Shown here: positions 12,541 to 22,989 of the stretch, in pieces
How the letters are laid out: each line of letters opens with the position of its first letter
Position numbering within the stretch: the stretch's first letter is position 1
NCBI RefSeq assembly: GCF_033115175.1
Contig: NC_084850.1
Location: 111,769,939 to 111,833,938, forward strand
Origin: Lepus europaeus
Lineage: Eukaryota > Chordata > Mammalia > Lagomorpha > Leporidae
Direction of reading: 5' to 3'
Length of the DNA: 64,000 bases
The notes under the pieces: model-generated
What the model was told of the DNA's origin: nothing
Database searches by the model: none
The model's input: the letters and a program-made list of their open reading frames with translations, nothing else
Translations under genes and position numbers: made by a program

Positions 12541-12862
12541 TTTATTTATTTGAGAGGTTGAGTTACGGGGTGGGGGGGGGGCGGTCTTTCATCAACTGGT
12601 TCACTCTCCAAATGGTCACAATGGCTAGAGCTGGGCCGATCTGAAGCCAGGAGCCAGGAGCCAGGAGCCAGGAGCCAGGAGCCAGGAGCCAGGAGCCAGG
12701 AGCTTCTTCTGGATCTCCCACATGGGTGCAGGGGTCATTGCTTTCCCAGGCCATTAGCAGAGAGATGGATCAGAAGAGGAGCAGCTAGGACACAAACCGG
12801 TGCCCATATGGGATGCTGGCACTGCAGGTAGAAGCTTAACCGACTATGCCACAGTGCCAGCC
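12532..12862 (-). mobile_element. C-SINE with heptamer expansion
   Basis: Lies next to the L1 tail inside the older SINE. It contains about 8 copies of gccagga at 12645-12703. Confidence 0.85.
12645..12703. repeat. Tandem heptamer (gccagga)n, about 8 copies
   Basis: Perfect head-to-tail copies of a unit that occurs once to three times in normal C-SINEs. Such arrays usually vary in length between individuals. Confidence 0.93.
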
Positions 12863-12913
12863 CCATGGACATGGGTGTCTTTAACCACCAGGCCAAATGC
12901 TTGCCCCCGATAC

Positions 12914-12917
<4 letters not shown>

Positions 12918-12944
<27 letters not shown>

Positions 12945-13274
12945 GACAGGCAGAGTGGACAGTGAGAGAGAGAGAGACAGAGAGAAAGGTCTTCCTTTTG
13001 CCGTTGGTTCACCCTCCAATGGCCGCCGCGGTAGGCGCGCTGCGGCCGGCGCACCGCGCTGTTCCGATGGCAGGAGCCAGGTGCTTCTCCTGGTCTCCCA
13101 TGGGGTGCAGAGCCCAAACACTTGGGCTATCCTCCACTGCACTCCCTGGCCACAGCAGAGAGCTGGCCTGGAAGAGGGGCAACCGGGACAGGATCGGTGC
13201 CCCGACCGGGACTAGAACCCGGTGTGCCGGCGCCGCAAGGCGGAGGATTAGCCTGTTGAGCCACGGCGCCGGCC
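12918..13274 (-). mobile_element. Young C-SINE
   Basis: Perfect 15-bp duplication gcccccgatactttt at 12903-12917 and 13275-13289. Intact CG-rich head and long T run. Confidence 0.94.
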
Positions 13275-13289
13275 GCCCCCGATACTTTT

Positions 13290-13736
13290 AATACCACACT
13301 GTTCTGCTTTACATTGCCCAAATGGCAGGACTGCTCTTCCTCATCCTTCCTTGATGTATTTTCTAGACTGAGAGGCCTGTGCATTATTTTCAAGTGATTG
13401 GGGAGCACTAGTCTTTAAGAGGAGCAATGGGCCACTTCTGCAGGCCTAGAGGGTTTCAAGTGATCAGAAGTTTTAAGGTTTTTGAGTTCATCAACCCAAA
13501 CTCTTAAGCCTTGGGATTTCACTTCTTCCTACTTAGGGTGCTGATCTTGATATAGCAGATTTGCCACAGCTGAGAGTGTAAATTGCTCTGGGGTTCTGCT
13601 ACTCTTCTACTAAATGCACAGCCCAACTTAAAGCTTTCTTTGCCCTTTGTTTGCTAAGTATAAACTGCCAGGGAGGCCTTCTGTTTTTCACACTTGGCCT
13701 TCAATTGATGATTACTCTCACTGCATGTGTATGTTT
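13290..13736. other. No gene seen
   Basis: Unique-looking sequence between SINEs. Confidence 0.4.
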
Positions 13737-13809
13737 TAAGATTTATCTTATTTATTTGAAAGACAAAGTTACAGAGCAAGAGGGACACATGTGTGTGCTT
13801 GCGTGCGTG

Positions 13810-13843
<34 letters not shown>

Positions 13844-14040
13844 TCAATCTTCTATCCTCAGGTTCACTTTCCAAATGGCTACAATGGCCAGGGCTGGGCC
13901 AAGCCAAACCCAGGAGCCAGGAATGCCATCCGGGTTTCCCATGTGGGTGGTGAGTGGCAGTGGCTCAAGCACTCGGGCCATCTTCTGCTGCCTTCCCAGG
14001 AGCATTAGTAGGGAGCTGGATCAGAAGTGGAGCAGCCAGT

Positions 14041-14739
14041 AGGGCCGGCGCTGTGGCGCAGCGGGTTAATGCCCTGGCCTGAAGCGCCGGCATCCCATAC
14101 AGGCTCCGGTTCGAGTTCTGGCTGCTCCACTTCCAATCCAGCTCTCTGCTATGTGTTATATATTAATGTTAGCCATCGTAAAACACACCAGACACCGGAG
14201 TAAGGGAAACACCCTACAGACCGGAGTGAAGGGGCGGCAAAGGAAAAAGAGAAGGAGACTGTAAGAGAGAGAGACAGAGAGGAGGGAGGAGAGAAGCCAA
14301 GAGAGGCCAAGAGAGCGCAGGAGAGAAGGGCCAAGAGCCGAGAGAGAAGAGACAAGAGAGCATGTGTTCAGGAACAGGGCCTTTTAAAACTTCGCCGGAG
14401 GGCGGGCAGGGAAGCAGGAGCAGCGAATCCCATTAGGACGGGGGTGGAGCCTGGCTCAGGTAGCTGGGCAATGCAGCCACCTGGCTAAAACTGCCCCAGT
14501 TTCCTAACACTATGGACTGGAAAAGCAGTAGAAGATAGCCCAAGTCCTTGGGCTCCTGCACCTGCATGGGAGACCCAGAAGAAGCTCCTGGCTCTTGGCT
14601 TCGGATCGACACGGTTCTAGCCATTGCGGCCAATTGGGGAGTGAGCCATCGGATGGAAGACCTCTCTCTCCCTCTACTTCTCCTCTCTATTAACTCTGAC
14701 TTTCAAATAAATAAATAAACCTTTAAAAAAAAAAAAAAA
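14041..14739 (+). mobile_element. C-SINE nested in a C-SINE, itself split by an LTR
   Basis: Parts 14041-14153 and 14510-14739, reading head to A-rich tail across the LTR insertion. Confidence 0.9.
14154..14509 (+). mobile_element. Solo LTR of an endogenous retrovirus (fossil), family A
   Basis: A 356-bp unit starting TGTTATATATTAATG and ending CCTAACA, with a 5-bp duplication ctatg on each side (14149-14153, 14510-14514). It interrupts a C-SINE, so it is younger than that SINE. The same family occurs at 56343-56721. No internal retroviral sequence remains here. Confidence 0.85.
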
Positions 14740-14832
14740 AGAAGTGGAGCAGCCAGGACTTGGATTGGCACGCATATGGGATGTCAGTGTCTTGGGCAGT
14801 GGCCTAACCTGCTGCACCACAATGCTGGCCCC

Positions 14833-15886
14833 ACATTGTGTCTTTTGATGTCTTCCTTCAGTGCATCCATGATAATCAGAAAAATTCATCTAATTCCATC
14901 ATCCTTATGGTTGGTACTTTTCCCAAACTCTCAACAATCTTAACTACTGCACTGGTCGGGCATTCCCTTCCAGTGGTATTCCATTCAAGTTCCCATCCAC
15001 CAAAAGTTTTACACAGTTGCACTGCATGCCAGGAGTTGTAGCTCTCTTATTACCAGTGATGGAGTCTTCATTGCCATTTAGAGACAGGTGAGCCTGTTCC
15101 AAAATTCCTTTTTAGTCTGCTTCCCCAAACCTCTGCTGGCACCATTGGTTGAGTTCTCCAGGAAAAAAAAAACTCTGAGCTGAAGATTTGGGGGCAGGTA
15201 GTTTGTGGAGATGTGTTCTCAGGGTCAACCCTGATAAGAGAGGTCGACCTATCTTGTGTCTACTGACTGGTGATTATTCTAGAACAAAAGTTCCCTTCTG
15301 CTGCCTTTTTTCAGGTCTCTCAGGATCCCATCTACAGGCTCTGGAGTGAGTGGGGATATCCTAGCCTTTTAGGATCCCCTCCTTGATATCAAAAACTAAA
15401 CTGAGAAAAAGTTCACCTCCACCCTCTTGGGGTCTTGCTTGGTCTGAAAATTAAATGCTTATAGCACAGATTAGCAGGAGAAAAGCATAGTATCAATTCT
15501 AGAGGATGCAGAAGCCCTCATTAAAATGTGAAAACCCACCATGGGCTGGAGAGGATGGGTATCCCAGTCCAAGAAAAGAGAGTAAGTTTACCCTTTTGTC
15601 AATCTTTTTATTCTATTCAGACCCTCAATGGATTGGAGGATGCTTGTCCACATTGGTAAAGCCAGATCTTACTTATTCTACTGATTCAAATGTTAATCTC
15701 TTCCAGAAACCCTCTCTTAGGCACACTCAGAAATAATGCTTTATCAACTATCTGAGCATTTGTTGGCACATAAAATTAACCATCATGACATTTATGAGCT
15801 ATTTTGATGTTATATTTTTTGCTAATAGTAATTCTAAGCTTTGCATATCTTTTGTATTTTATAGTGATAGACTCTTCTTAGGAATT
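14833..15886. other. No gene seen; possible old repeat
   Basis: GC content is higher than neighbours and frames are short. 14900-15060 may be an old MaLR-type internal fragment, not verified. Confidence 0.3.
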
Positions 15887-15898
15887 TGTAGTCTTTTT

Positions 15899-16249
15899 AA
15901 TTTTTTTTTTTGACAGGCAGAGTGGACAGTGAGAGAGACAGAGAGAAAGGTCTTCCTTTTTCATTGGTTCACCCCCCAATGGCCTCTGCGGTCGGCACGC
16001 TGCGGCTGGCACACTGCGGCCGGCACAACACGTTGATTCAAAGCCAGGAGCCAGGTGCTTCTCCTGGTCTCTCATGCGGGTGCAGGGCCCAAGCACTTGG
16101 GCCATCCTCCACTGCACTCCCTGGCCACAGCAGAGAGCTGTACTGGAAGAGGAGCAACCGGGACGGAATCCAATGCCCCGACCGGGACTAGAACCCGGTG
16201 TGCCAGCGCTGCAGGTGGAGGATTAGCCTATTTAGCCGTGGCGCCAGCC
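15899..16249 (-). mobile_element. C-SINE (first of two at one target)
   Basis: Flanked by tgtagtcttttt at 15887-15898 and 16250-16261. Confidence 0.92.
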
Positions 16250-16261
16250 TGTAGTCTTTTT

Positions 16262-16591
16262 TTAAAAAAGATTTTATTTACTTATTCGAAAGGTAGAGTT
16301 ACAGAGAGAGAGAGCAAGACAGAGAGAGAAGCCTTCCATCAATTGGTTCATTTCCCAAATGGCTGAAATGGCCAGAGTTGGGCCAATCTGAAGCCAGGAG
16401 CCAGGAGCTTCTTCCAGGTCTCTCATGTGGGTGCAGGGCCAAAGCACTTGGGCCATTTTCTGCTGCCTTCCCAGGCACACAACCAGGGAGCTGGATCACA
16501 AGTAGAACATCCAGGACTTGAACCCTTGTCTATATGAGATTCTAGCACCACAGGCGGAGGCTTAGCTCACTATGCCACAGTGCCAGCCCCT
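16262..16591 (-). mobile_element. C-SINE (second at the same target)
   Basis: Flanked by tgtagtcttttt (16250-16261) and a near copy tatagtctttttt (16592 on). Confidence 0.9.
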
Positions 16592-16619
16592 ATAGTCTTT
16601 TTTAACAGTAGCATTTTCT

Positions 16620-16925
16620 GGGGCCAATGTGCTGGTGTAGTAGCACAGGCATCCAATATGGATGCCGGTTGGAGTCTGATCAAGCTCCCTGCTAATTCCC
16701 CTGGGAAAGCAGCAGCAGATGGCTCAAGTTCTTGGGAGCCTGTACCCATGTGGGAGACCTGAAAGTAGCTCCTGGCTCTTGGCTTCCACCTGGCCCACTC
16801 CTGGTTGTTGTGGCCATTTGAGGAGCAAACCATCAGATGGAAGACCTCTCTCTTTGTCTCTCTCCCCCAACCCCCACCTCTCTAACTCTAGCTTTCAAAT
16901 AAATAAAATAAATATTTTCTAAAAA
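16620..16925 (+). mobile_element. C-SINE
   Basis: Head ggggccaatgtgctggtgta to an A-rich tail. attttct occurs on both sides. Diverged. Confidence 0.85.
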
Positions 16926-16995
16926 AATATTTTCTCTCCATCTGTGACTTTTAATTCTTCTGATATTGTCTTTTGAAAAACAAGCATTATTTTAG

Positions 16996-17320
16996 GGGCC
17001 TTCCTTGTGGTATGGTGGGCTTAGCCTCCACCTGCGGTACCGGCATCCCATATGGGCACCAGGTCGAGTCCCAGCTGCTTCACTTCAGATCCAGCTTTCT
17101 GCTATGGCCTGGGAAAGCAATGGAAGATGGTCCAAGTCCTTGGGCCCCTGCACCCAAGTGGGAGACTTGGAAGAAGCTCCTGGCTTCTGGCTTTGGATCA
17201 GCCCAACTCTGCCATTGCAGCTATTTGGGGAGTGAATAGGCAGATGGAAAATTATCTGTCTCTCTGTCTTTCTCTCTCTCTGTAACTCTTTCAAATAAAT
17301 ACATACATCTTAAAAAAATA
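16996..17320 (+). mobile_element. C-SINE
   Basis: ggggccttccttgtggtatg to the A-rich tail. Flanks agcattatttta and agcatttt. Confidence 0.87.
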
Positions 17321-17757
17321 GCATTTTGTTCCCTCACATGCTTCTCTTGCAAAGGTAATTATAGGACTGAGGAATGCACCAGGAGGTAGGGTACAGTTAG
17401 GCAACTTCTGTGTTATCCCTATAGCATCTCTGTGTGACTGAGAGGGACCAGTGTGTCTCTCTGAGGAGAAAATGATGCAGACCCCTCCAGTGTGAGACAC
17501 AGGGTTAACCTTGGCTTTGTGCTGTGCTGTGTCTCTGATCTCAGTTTTCCTCTCTTCATGAATTTACAGGCAATAAAAGTCTCCAAGTCACAGACAGAAT
17601 TTAAGGCCTGCAGGAGCTTCACAGTCCACCTTGTCAACCCTCAAACACAACTTGGATCACCTCCATTGTATCTTATCAAGTGACCATGCAAATGCATCTT
17701 TTTCCTTCAAAGAATTCTCACCCTATGTACTGGAAGAGAATTTTATGAAAAATTTCA
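17321..17757. other. No gene seen
   Basis: Unique-looking. Two opposing frames of 63-72 codons overlap at 17419-17683 without support. Confidence 0.35.
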
Positions 17758-17771
17758 AGCACTGCTTTTTT

Positions 17772-18108
17772 TTTTTTTTTTTTTGACAGGCAGAGTGGAC
17801 AGTGAGAGAGACAGAGAGAAAGGTCTTCCTTTGCCGTTGGTTCACCCTCCAATGGCCGCCGTGGTAGGCGCGCTGCGGCCTGCGCACCGCGCTGATCCGA
17901 TGGCAGGAGCCAGGTGCTTCTCCTGGTCTCCCATGGGGTGCAGGGCCCAAGCACTTGGGCCATCCTCCACTGCACTCCCGGGCCACAGCAGAGAGCTGGC
18001 CTGGAAGAGGGGCAACCGGGACAGGATTGGTGCCCCGACCGGGACTAGAACCTGGTGTGCCGGCGCCGCAAGGCGGAGGATTAGCCTAGTGAGCCGCGGC
18101 GCCGGCCT
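17772..18108 (-). mobile_element. Young C-SINE (first of two at one target)
   Basis: Flanks agcactgctttttt at 17758-17771 and 18109-18122. CG-rich head. Confidence 0.93.
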
Positions 18109-18159
18109 AGCACTGCTTTTTTTTTTTTTTTTAAATAAACTTATCTTTCAGTTATACTT

Positions 18160-18490
18160 TTTAAAAAAGATTTATTTTATTTTATTTATTTGAAAGACAG
18201 AGTTATAGAGAGAGGTAGATCCAGAGAGAGGTCTTCCATCCACTAATTCTTTCTCCAAATGACCGCAATGGCCAGAGCTGAGCTGATCTGAAGCCAGGAG
18301 CCAAGAGCTTACTCCGGGTCTCCCATGTGGGTGTGGGGGCCCAAGGACTTGGGCCATCTTCTACTGCCTTCCCAGGCCATAGCAGAGAGCTGGATTGGAA
18401 GTGGAGCAGCCAGGACTTGAACTGGCACCCATATGGGATGCCGGCAATGCAGGCCGGGTCTTTAACCCATTGCGCCACAGCGCCAGCTCC
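18160..18490 (-). mobile_element. C-SINE (second at the same target)
   Basis: Followed by aggcactgctttaatt at 18490, a third copy of the target. About 37 A/T-rich bases (18123-18160) separate the middle target copy from its tail. Confidence 0.88.
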
Positions 18491-18559
18491 AGGCACTGCT
18501 TTAATTACATGGAATCAACATATACTTGTAAGAATTTTATAAACTGAGAAGTAGAATTC

Positions 18560-19690
18560 CAATTTAGGCAAAGATTTTCTTGTCCTGTCATAAAGCTGAA
18601 GATGAGACTGTGTCTTCTAGGGAATAAGAACAACAATAATAGCTAAATTTATTACATCTTTAATAAAAGGTAAAAAAAGCACTTTTCCTATTGACTCATG
18701 CAATTGCAACCATCCATGCATGTGGGATGCACCGCTGTTTCCATATTCAGAGGAGCAAACCCAAACTGAGAAGTTGCAAATACTGTCTAAGAGCCTCTGC
18801 TAGCAGCCACATGCTCACGGTTTTTCTTTCTAAAAATGGGGCTGCCTGTATGTGTACTTCTTCAGCCTTCACAAACTCCTTTGAGACGCGTATTTCCATT
18901 AGATCTTCCCGCCAGGTGCTCCTGAGAGTCTGCGCCCAGCGCATCTTGCCTGCCATCTATTGTTGCCCCGTTCACTAGGGAAAGCCCATGGAAGGCATAT
19001 CCAAAGCTGGAAAGCGTTAGCTGCAGGACATCACTCACATCTTACAAAGAAGGGACTCGACTTTGGGCCCAAGGCTGCCTTCAGATTTGCTCTGGACCAA
19101 GGTAATTTCGTGTCTGCGTTTTGGTAAAGCAGCAGAGAGTTTGCTTTGCCCGTTTCCTCAAGGAACCTTAAAGTGTGAGAAAACCACAGGGCCACTGCTC
19201 TGCTTGCTTCTCCCTCGATGAAGCCAGGCCGCGCCAGGAGCCAGCAGGTTCCTGTCAGGCCACTAGGGGCCAGCAAGCCTCAGCCCAGAACCTCGGAGCG
19301 GACGCATGCTTCTCCTACACCGTGTGTGTGCAGGCTCAGCATGGGGAGAGTCATGCGGGAAAGTATTTAGGAGAATAGATCCATGATTCCAAGGTGTGCG
19401 GCTGTGATGTCTGTTTTTTTTAGACTTCCCAACGGTTCCCTGGAAGTCAGTCAGAGTAAACAACTAAGGAAAGTGTGTTTCTGGGGTGCCACTCCACGTT
19501 TTCTGAAAGCCCTGTGTTCTTTCTCCTTTCCACCCTGTTGCTTTTATTTCCTTCCCTTCTCTGTTGCAAACAAACAAAAACAACTTTAAGTTTTCTCTTT
19601 TTTTCTTTTAGTAATTTAATTTCCTAGAAACAATAATGTCTCCTCCCTTCCTCACTTCTTTTTGGGCTATGCACCCTGTCACCTCTCATT
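18560..19690. other. Non-repetitive segment, GC-richer in the middle
   Basis: No repeat family recognised. About 18700-19400 has scattered CpGs (gacgcg, gcgcc, ggagcggacgc) unlike its AT-rich surroundings. Only short frames occur on both strands. Candidate regulatory DNA. Confidence 0.4.
19257..19275 (+). promoter_or_regulatory. CTCF-like motif
   Basis: aggccactaggggccagca agrees with the 19-bp CTCF consensus at about 13 of 19 positions, including the CCAC-TAGGGG core, with one mismatch in the second GGC block. It sits in unique, GC-richer sequence. Confidence 0.35.
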
Positions 19691-19694
19691 TTTT

Positions 19695-19810
19695 TTCCTC
19701 TTTTTAAGAATTTTTATTTATTGTATGAATACTTAGTATGAGATCTATCCTCTTAACGAAAATTTCAGTGCACAATGCAGCATGCTAACTGCAGGTTCAG
19801 TGCTCACCCC
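19695..19810 (-). mobile_element. Old L1M 3' UTR fragment, probable
   Basis: gtatgagatctatcctctta and the flanking bases resemble the reversed L1M 3' UTR. Short and diverged. Confidence 0.4.
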
Positions 19811-20104
19811 TGTCTTCACTCCTACAGTTTCAGTTACTACTTATGAGCTGGTGATTCACTGACTTAATATCTCTGGGCCACTCCTCTCCTACCAGCTTCA
19901 AAGTTGTATTTCTCACAGACTGTCAGGGGGGCTGTCATCAGGACCTTAATCCAACCTCTTCCACACCCTAGTCATCATCTTCCAGCTACGCGGTTTTGAG
20001 AAAGTACCACCATAGATTCCCCCTGGAAATCAGTCCTTCCCTTCCCGGGTCCTTTGAACCACCAAATCAAACAGTTCTATCCCCCTCTCTGAAATTTTGC
20101 TCAA

Positions 20105-20418
20105 GGGGCTGGCTTATGGTGCAGCGTGTTACACTGCCACCTGTGACACTGGCATCCCATTTCGGAGTGCTGGTTCGAGTCCTGGCTGCTACGCTTCTGA
20201 TCCAAGCTCCCTTTTAATGCACTTGGGAAGGCAGGAGAAGATGGTTCAGGTACTTGGGCCCCTGCTACCCTTATGGGAGACCTGGATGGAGTTCCAGGTT
20301 TTTGGCTTTGACCTGGCTGTTGTGGTCATTTGGGGAGTGAACCAGCAGATGGAAGATCTCGCTGTCTCTCTGTAACTCTGCTTTTCAAATAAATAAATAA
20401 ATCTTTAAAAAAATTAAA
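20105..20418 (+). mobile_element. C-SINE
   Basis: ggggctggcttatggtgcag to the A-rich tail; diverged. Confidence 0.88.
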
Positions 20419-20530
20419 TGACATGCTTTTTAAAATTTTATTCTCATAACTAACATCTAAAATTCAAATCAGATATCACCATCAACACTGATTATTTTCA
20501 CACATAATTATAAACAATTATACTACTGAA

Positions 20531-20536
20531 TTTATT
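20531..20536 (-). terminator. Candidate poly(A) signal downstream of the possible exon
   Basis: AATAAA on the minus strand, about 210 bases after the candidate stop codon. The spacing suits a short 3' UTR and supports, weakly, a real transcript end. Confidence 0.3.
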
Positions 20537-20742
20537 TTCTCCTTTTGGAATAAAAAAATGAACCTGTAAATATATGAAAACATATTACTTTAAAAGCAAT
20601 AAGACATATAAAGACTCTCAGTTATTATCTGTCAATTAAAAATAAAACATTTAAAAAGGACTCTAAGTGAAGATTCTTGACAATTTTCTGTATGTGCAAA
20701 TACATGCACTGGGCATACCAATGACAAAAATAGAAAGCTAGC

Positions 20743-20896
20743 TCACTTGTTTTCTTCCTCAGGATCTGCTAGGATCTTCTCTAACTCTTTTTCCTCTTTC
20801 TGTGAGGAAATCAAGATCTGGGCAGGACAATCAGGCTTAATTGGGAGGAGGTAGTGCGTGGGGATTTCTGGTTCAAAGTTTGTAAGTAATACTGGG
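20743..20896 (-). CDS. Candidate terminal coding exon of an unrecognised minus-strand gene
   Basis: Read on the minus strand, a 50-residue open frame starts PVLLTNFEPEIPTHYLLPIK, continues through PDCPAQILISS to a charged tail ending ILADPEEENK, and stops at TGA 20745-20743. Just upstream is a good 3' splice site: branch-like ataac, then atttgttag, placing the exon edge at 20896 (first base completes a codon). The frame upstream closes within 30 bases, as expected at an intron. The composition is protein-like and no repeat family covers it. I do not recognise the protein with certainty. CFAP47, a very large flagellar gene near FAM47 genes on human Xp21, is a possible source, but I could not compare the sequences. 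Partner exons should lie at higher coordinates or beyond the window. Confidence 0.4.
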
Positions 20897-21619
20897 CTAA
20901 CAAATGTTATCCATAGAAAATAAAATCAAAGGTTTTGTATGCTTTCCACATTCTTACACCTACACTTATTTTGCTTTGGCGATCAAGAACCTAAGAATGT
21001 ATTTAAAAATAGAGACCTATTTTTAGCTTGATAAAGATCTTTTTTTTCTTGCTTTTAAACATATTTTTATACTGCTAAATTGTAGTTCACTATGCTAATG
21101 GCCACAATCCAGTGTTTCCTGCTCAGATTTCTAGTTGAATTTGTTTAGCCTATTTACATGGGTAAATCAAAGACAGAATGACAGAGGCACTGGGACAGTG
21201 TTGACACACAAGTAATAGTTTATAGAAGTAAAAATACATGTTAAGGGCTCTATAATGTTTTGGCTGCTAAGACCATCAAACTTCACCAACCTCTGCTATT
21301 CCTAGTATTGACTAGGAAAACTGCAGCCAGTCCTTTACATGAAAGAGTAATAATCTTTTTTAGTGGGATGGGGCAGGCAATGTAACCTTTTTCAAAACAG
21401 AAAGTACTGCTTCAGTAACCGATTTGAACTTTCAAAAGTAATAGAGGCAGGATGGTAACAAAAACTGAACTGAAGATACAGGACTGCCTCATTCAACACC
21501 ATTCAGATAAAAAAAAAAAACAAAAAAAAATTGAAAAGAAATATTAAGGTGATTGGTTAAAATATGATAAAGACAATTTAGAATGGGGGAAAATGGCTGA
21601 TATTTTGGGAGGTAATTCC
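20897..21619. other. No further exon recognised
   Basis: Would be the last intron if the frame at 20743-20896 is an exon. Unique-looking, AT-rich. Confidence 0.35.
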
Positions 21620-22135
21620 TCTTCTTTTATTTAAGGTAAACAAATTACATGCATTTCATATATACAGATTTAGGAACATAGTGATACTTCCTACCCTACC
21701 GCTGTTCCTGCCCATGCTCCTGTTCTTCCTCCTCCTTCCTCTCTTATTAACTCTCTTAATTTTTTACAAAGATCTACTTTCAGTTTACTTTATACTCATA
21801 AGATTAACTCTACTCTAATTAAAGAGTTCAACAAGTAGAAGAAAAAAAAAAAAAACACTGCTCCTCAATAGTAGAGATAAGGGCTGTAAACAACCATCCA
21901 GAGTTTAGCATGTCCTAGCCTCCATGTAGGTCCAAGGTGTCCCTCCAAGTTGTGTGGAGTTTCCTCTACTGTTTTCTTTCTAACTCTTCCCTGAGACTGC
22001 ACTCTCCACTTTTTAAAAACTATCTTCTCCTAGACTAGAGCAGCAAGCTCCCTCCCTACTCCTCCATCTTCCACACCTAGGCATTTCTTATGGGAATATA
22101 AAATCTGATTCAATGTCTTTTTTTTTATATTTAAC
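21620..22135 (-). mobile_element. L1 3' UTR fragment (L1MA-like)
   Basis: Reversed copy of the motif gttcctaaatctgtatatat...gaaatgcatgtaatttg, followed by the reversed purine tract and 3' UTR. Confidence 0.65.
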
Positions 22136-22206
22136 TTGTTTGTGAGTAGAAGATCTGATATTTAAGTAATCATGTCCTTCATGATACTGCACAAGTACAA
22201 AACTTT

Positions 22207-22540
22207 TTAAAAAAGATTTATTTTTTTGAAAGTAGAGTTACAGAGAGAGGGAGAGACACACAGAGAGATCTTCCATCTGCAGGTTCACTCCGCAGATGGC
22301 TGTAATGGCCAGGGCTGGCCCAGGCCAAAGCCATGAGCCAGGAGGCACAAGCCAGGGGTTTCCTCCAGGTTGCCCATGTGAGTGGCAGGGGCCCAAGTAC
22401 TTGGGCCATCTTCAATTGCTTTTCCCAGGCCATTAGCAGGGAGATGGATCAGAAGTGGAGTGGCTGGGACATGATCTGGCACATATGGGATTTCGGCATT
22501 GCAGGTGGCAACATAACCCACTATACCACAACATAGGCCC
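22207..22540 (-). mobile_element. C-SINE
   Basis: Flanks aagtacaaaacttt (22193-22206) and aagtacagaacttt (22541-22554). Confidence 0.92.
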
Positions 22541-22989
22541 CAAGTACAGAACTTTGAACTAAATTATGTGCTATTTTGAGCCACAAGGAGGTGCAAGTGA
22601 GTATCCCAAAATACAGTGCTAAACAGCACACACCCTTCTGATCACTTTCTTTCTTTTCAATTTTATTCATTTGTTTGTTTTGGCACTTCATGTCTTTCCT
22701 ACCATTAGATTCTTCAGCATAAATAAACCATATTGATTGAGAGGGAGGTCAACTTATGTATCACTAAAATGGCAAAATAAAAAAAACAAAAAAACAAAAA
22801 AAACCCAAAAGTTTATCAGCTTCTCAAACCTCAGTAGCCCAAAACACATGTAGTAAGTTTTGGTCATTTCAACTTATTGTTTCCACCAGAGCTGCTTAGT
22901 ATGGATACGTACTTTTGATATGTTTATGTTGCTATAGAACACAAATGACATTTAATTCTATAAACTGGCATTTAAAAGAAATGCCTTGC

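Larger units (their letters stand above)
12054..12907 (-). mobile_element. Old C-SINE, interrupted
   Basis: Two parts, 12054-12329 and 12867-12907, joined by the repeated gacatgggtgt (12319-12329, 12867-12877) that flanks a 537-bp block of L1 tail plus a second SINE. Confidence 0.75.
13737..14832 (-). mobile_element. C-SINE, interrupted by a second C-SINE
   Basis: Parts 13737-14039 and 14740-14832. The split carries the 17-bp duplication agaagtggagcagccag (14023-14039, 14740-14756). Confidence 0.88.

Noticed and set aside
18691-18978. 95-codon frame in the GC-richer island
   Set aside because: No family match, and opposing frames of similar length are expected by chance at this GC content.
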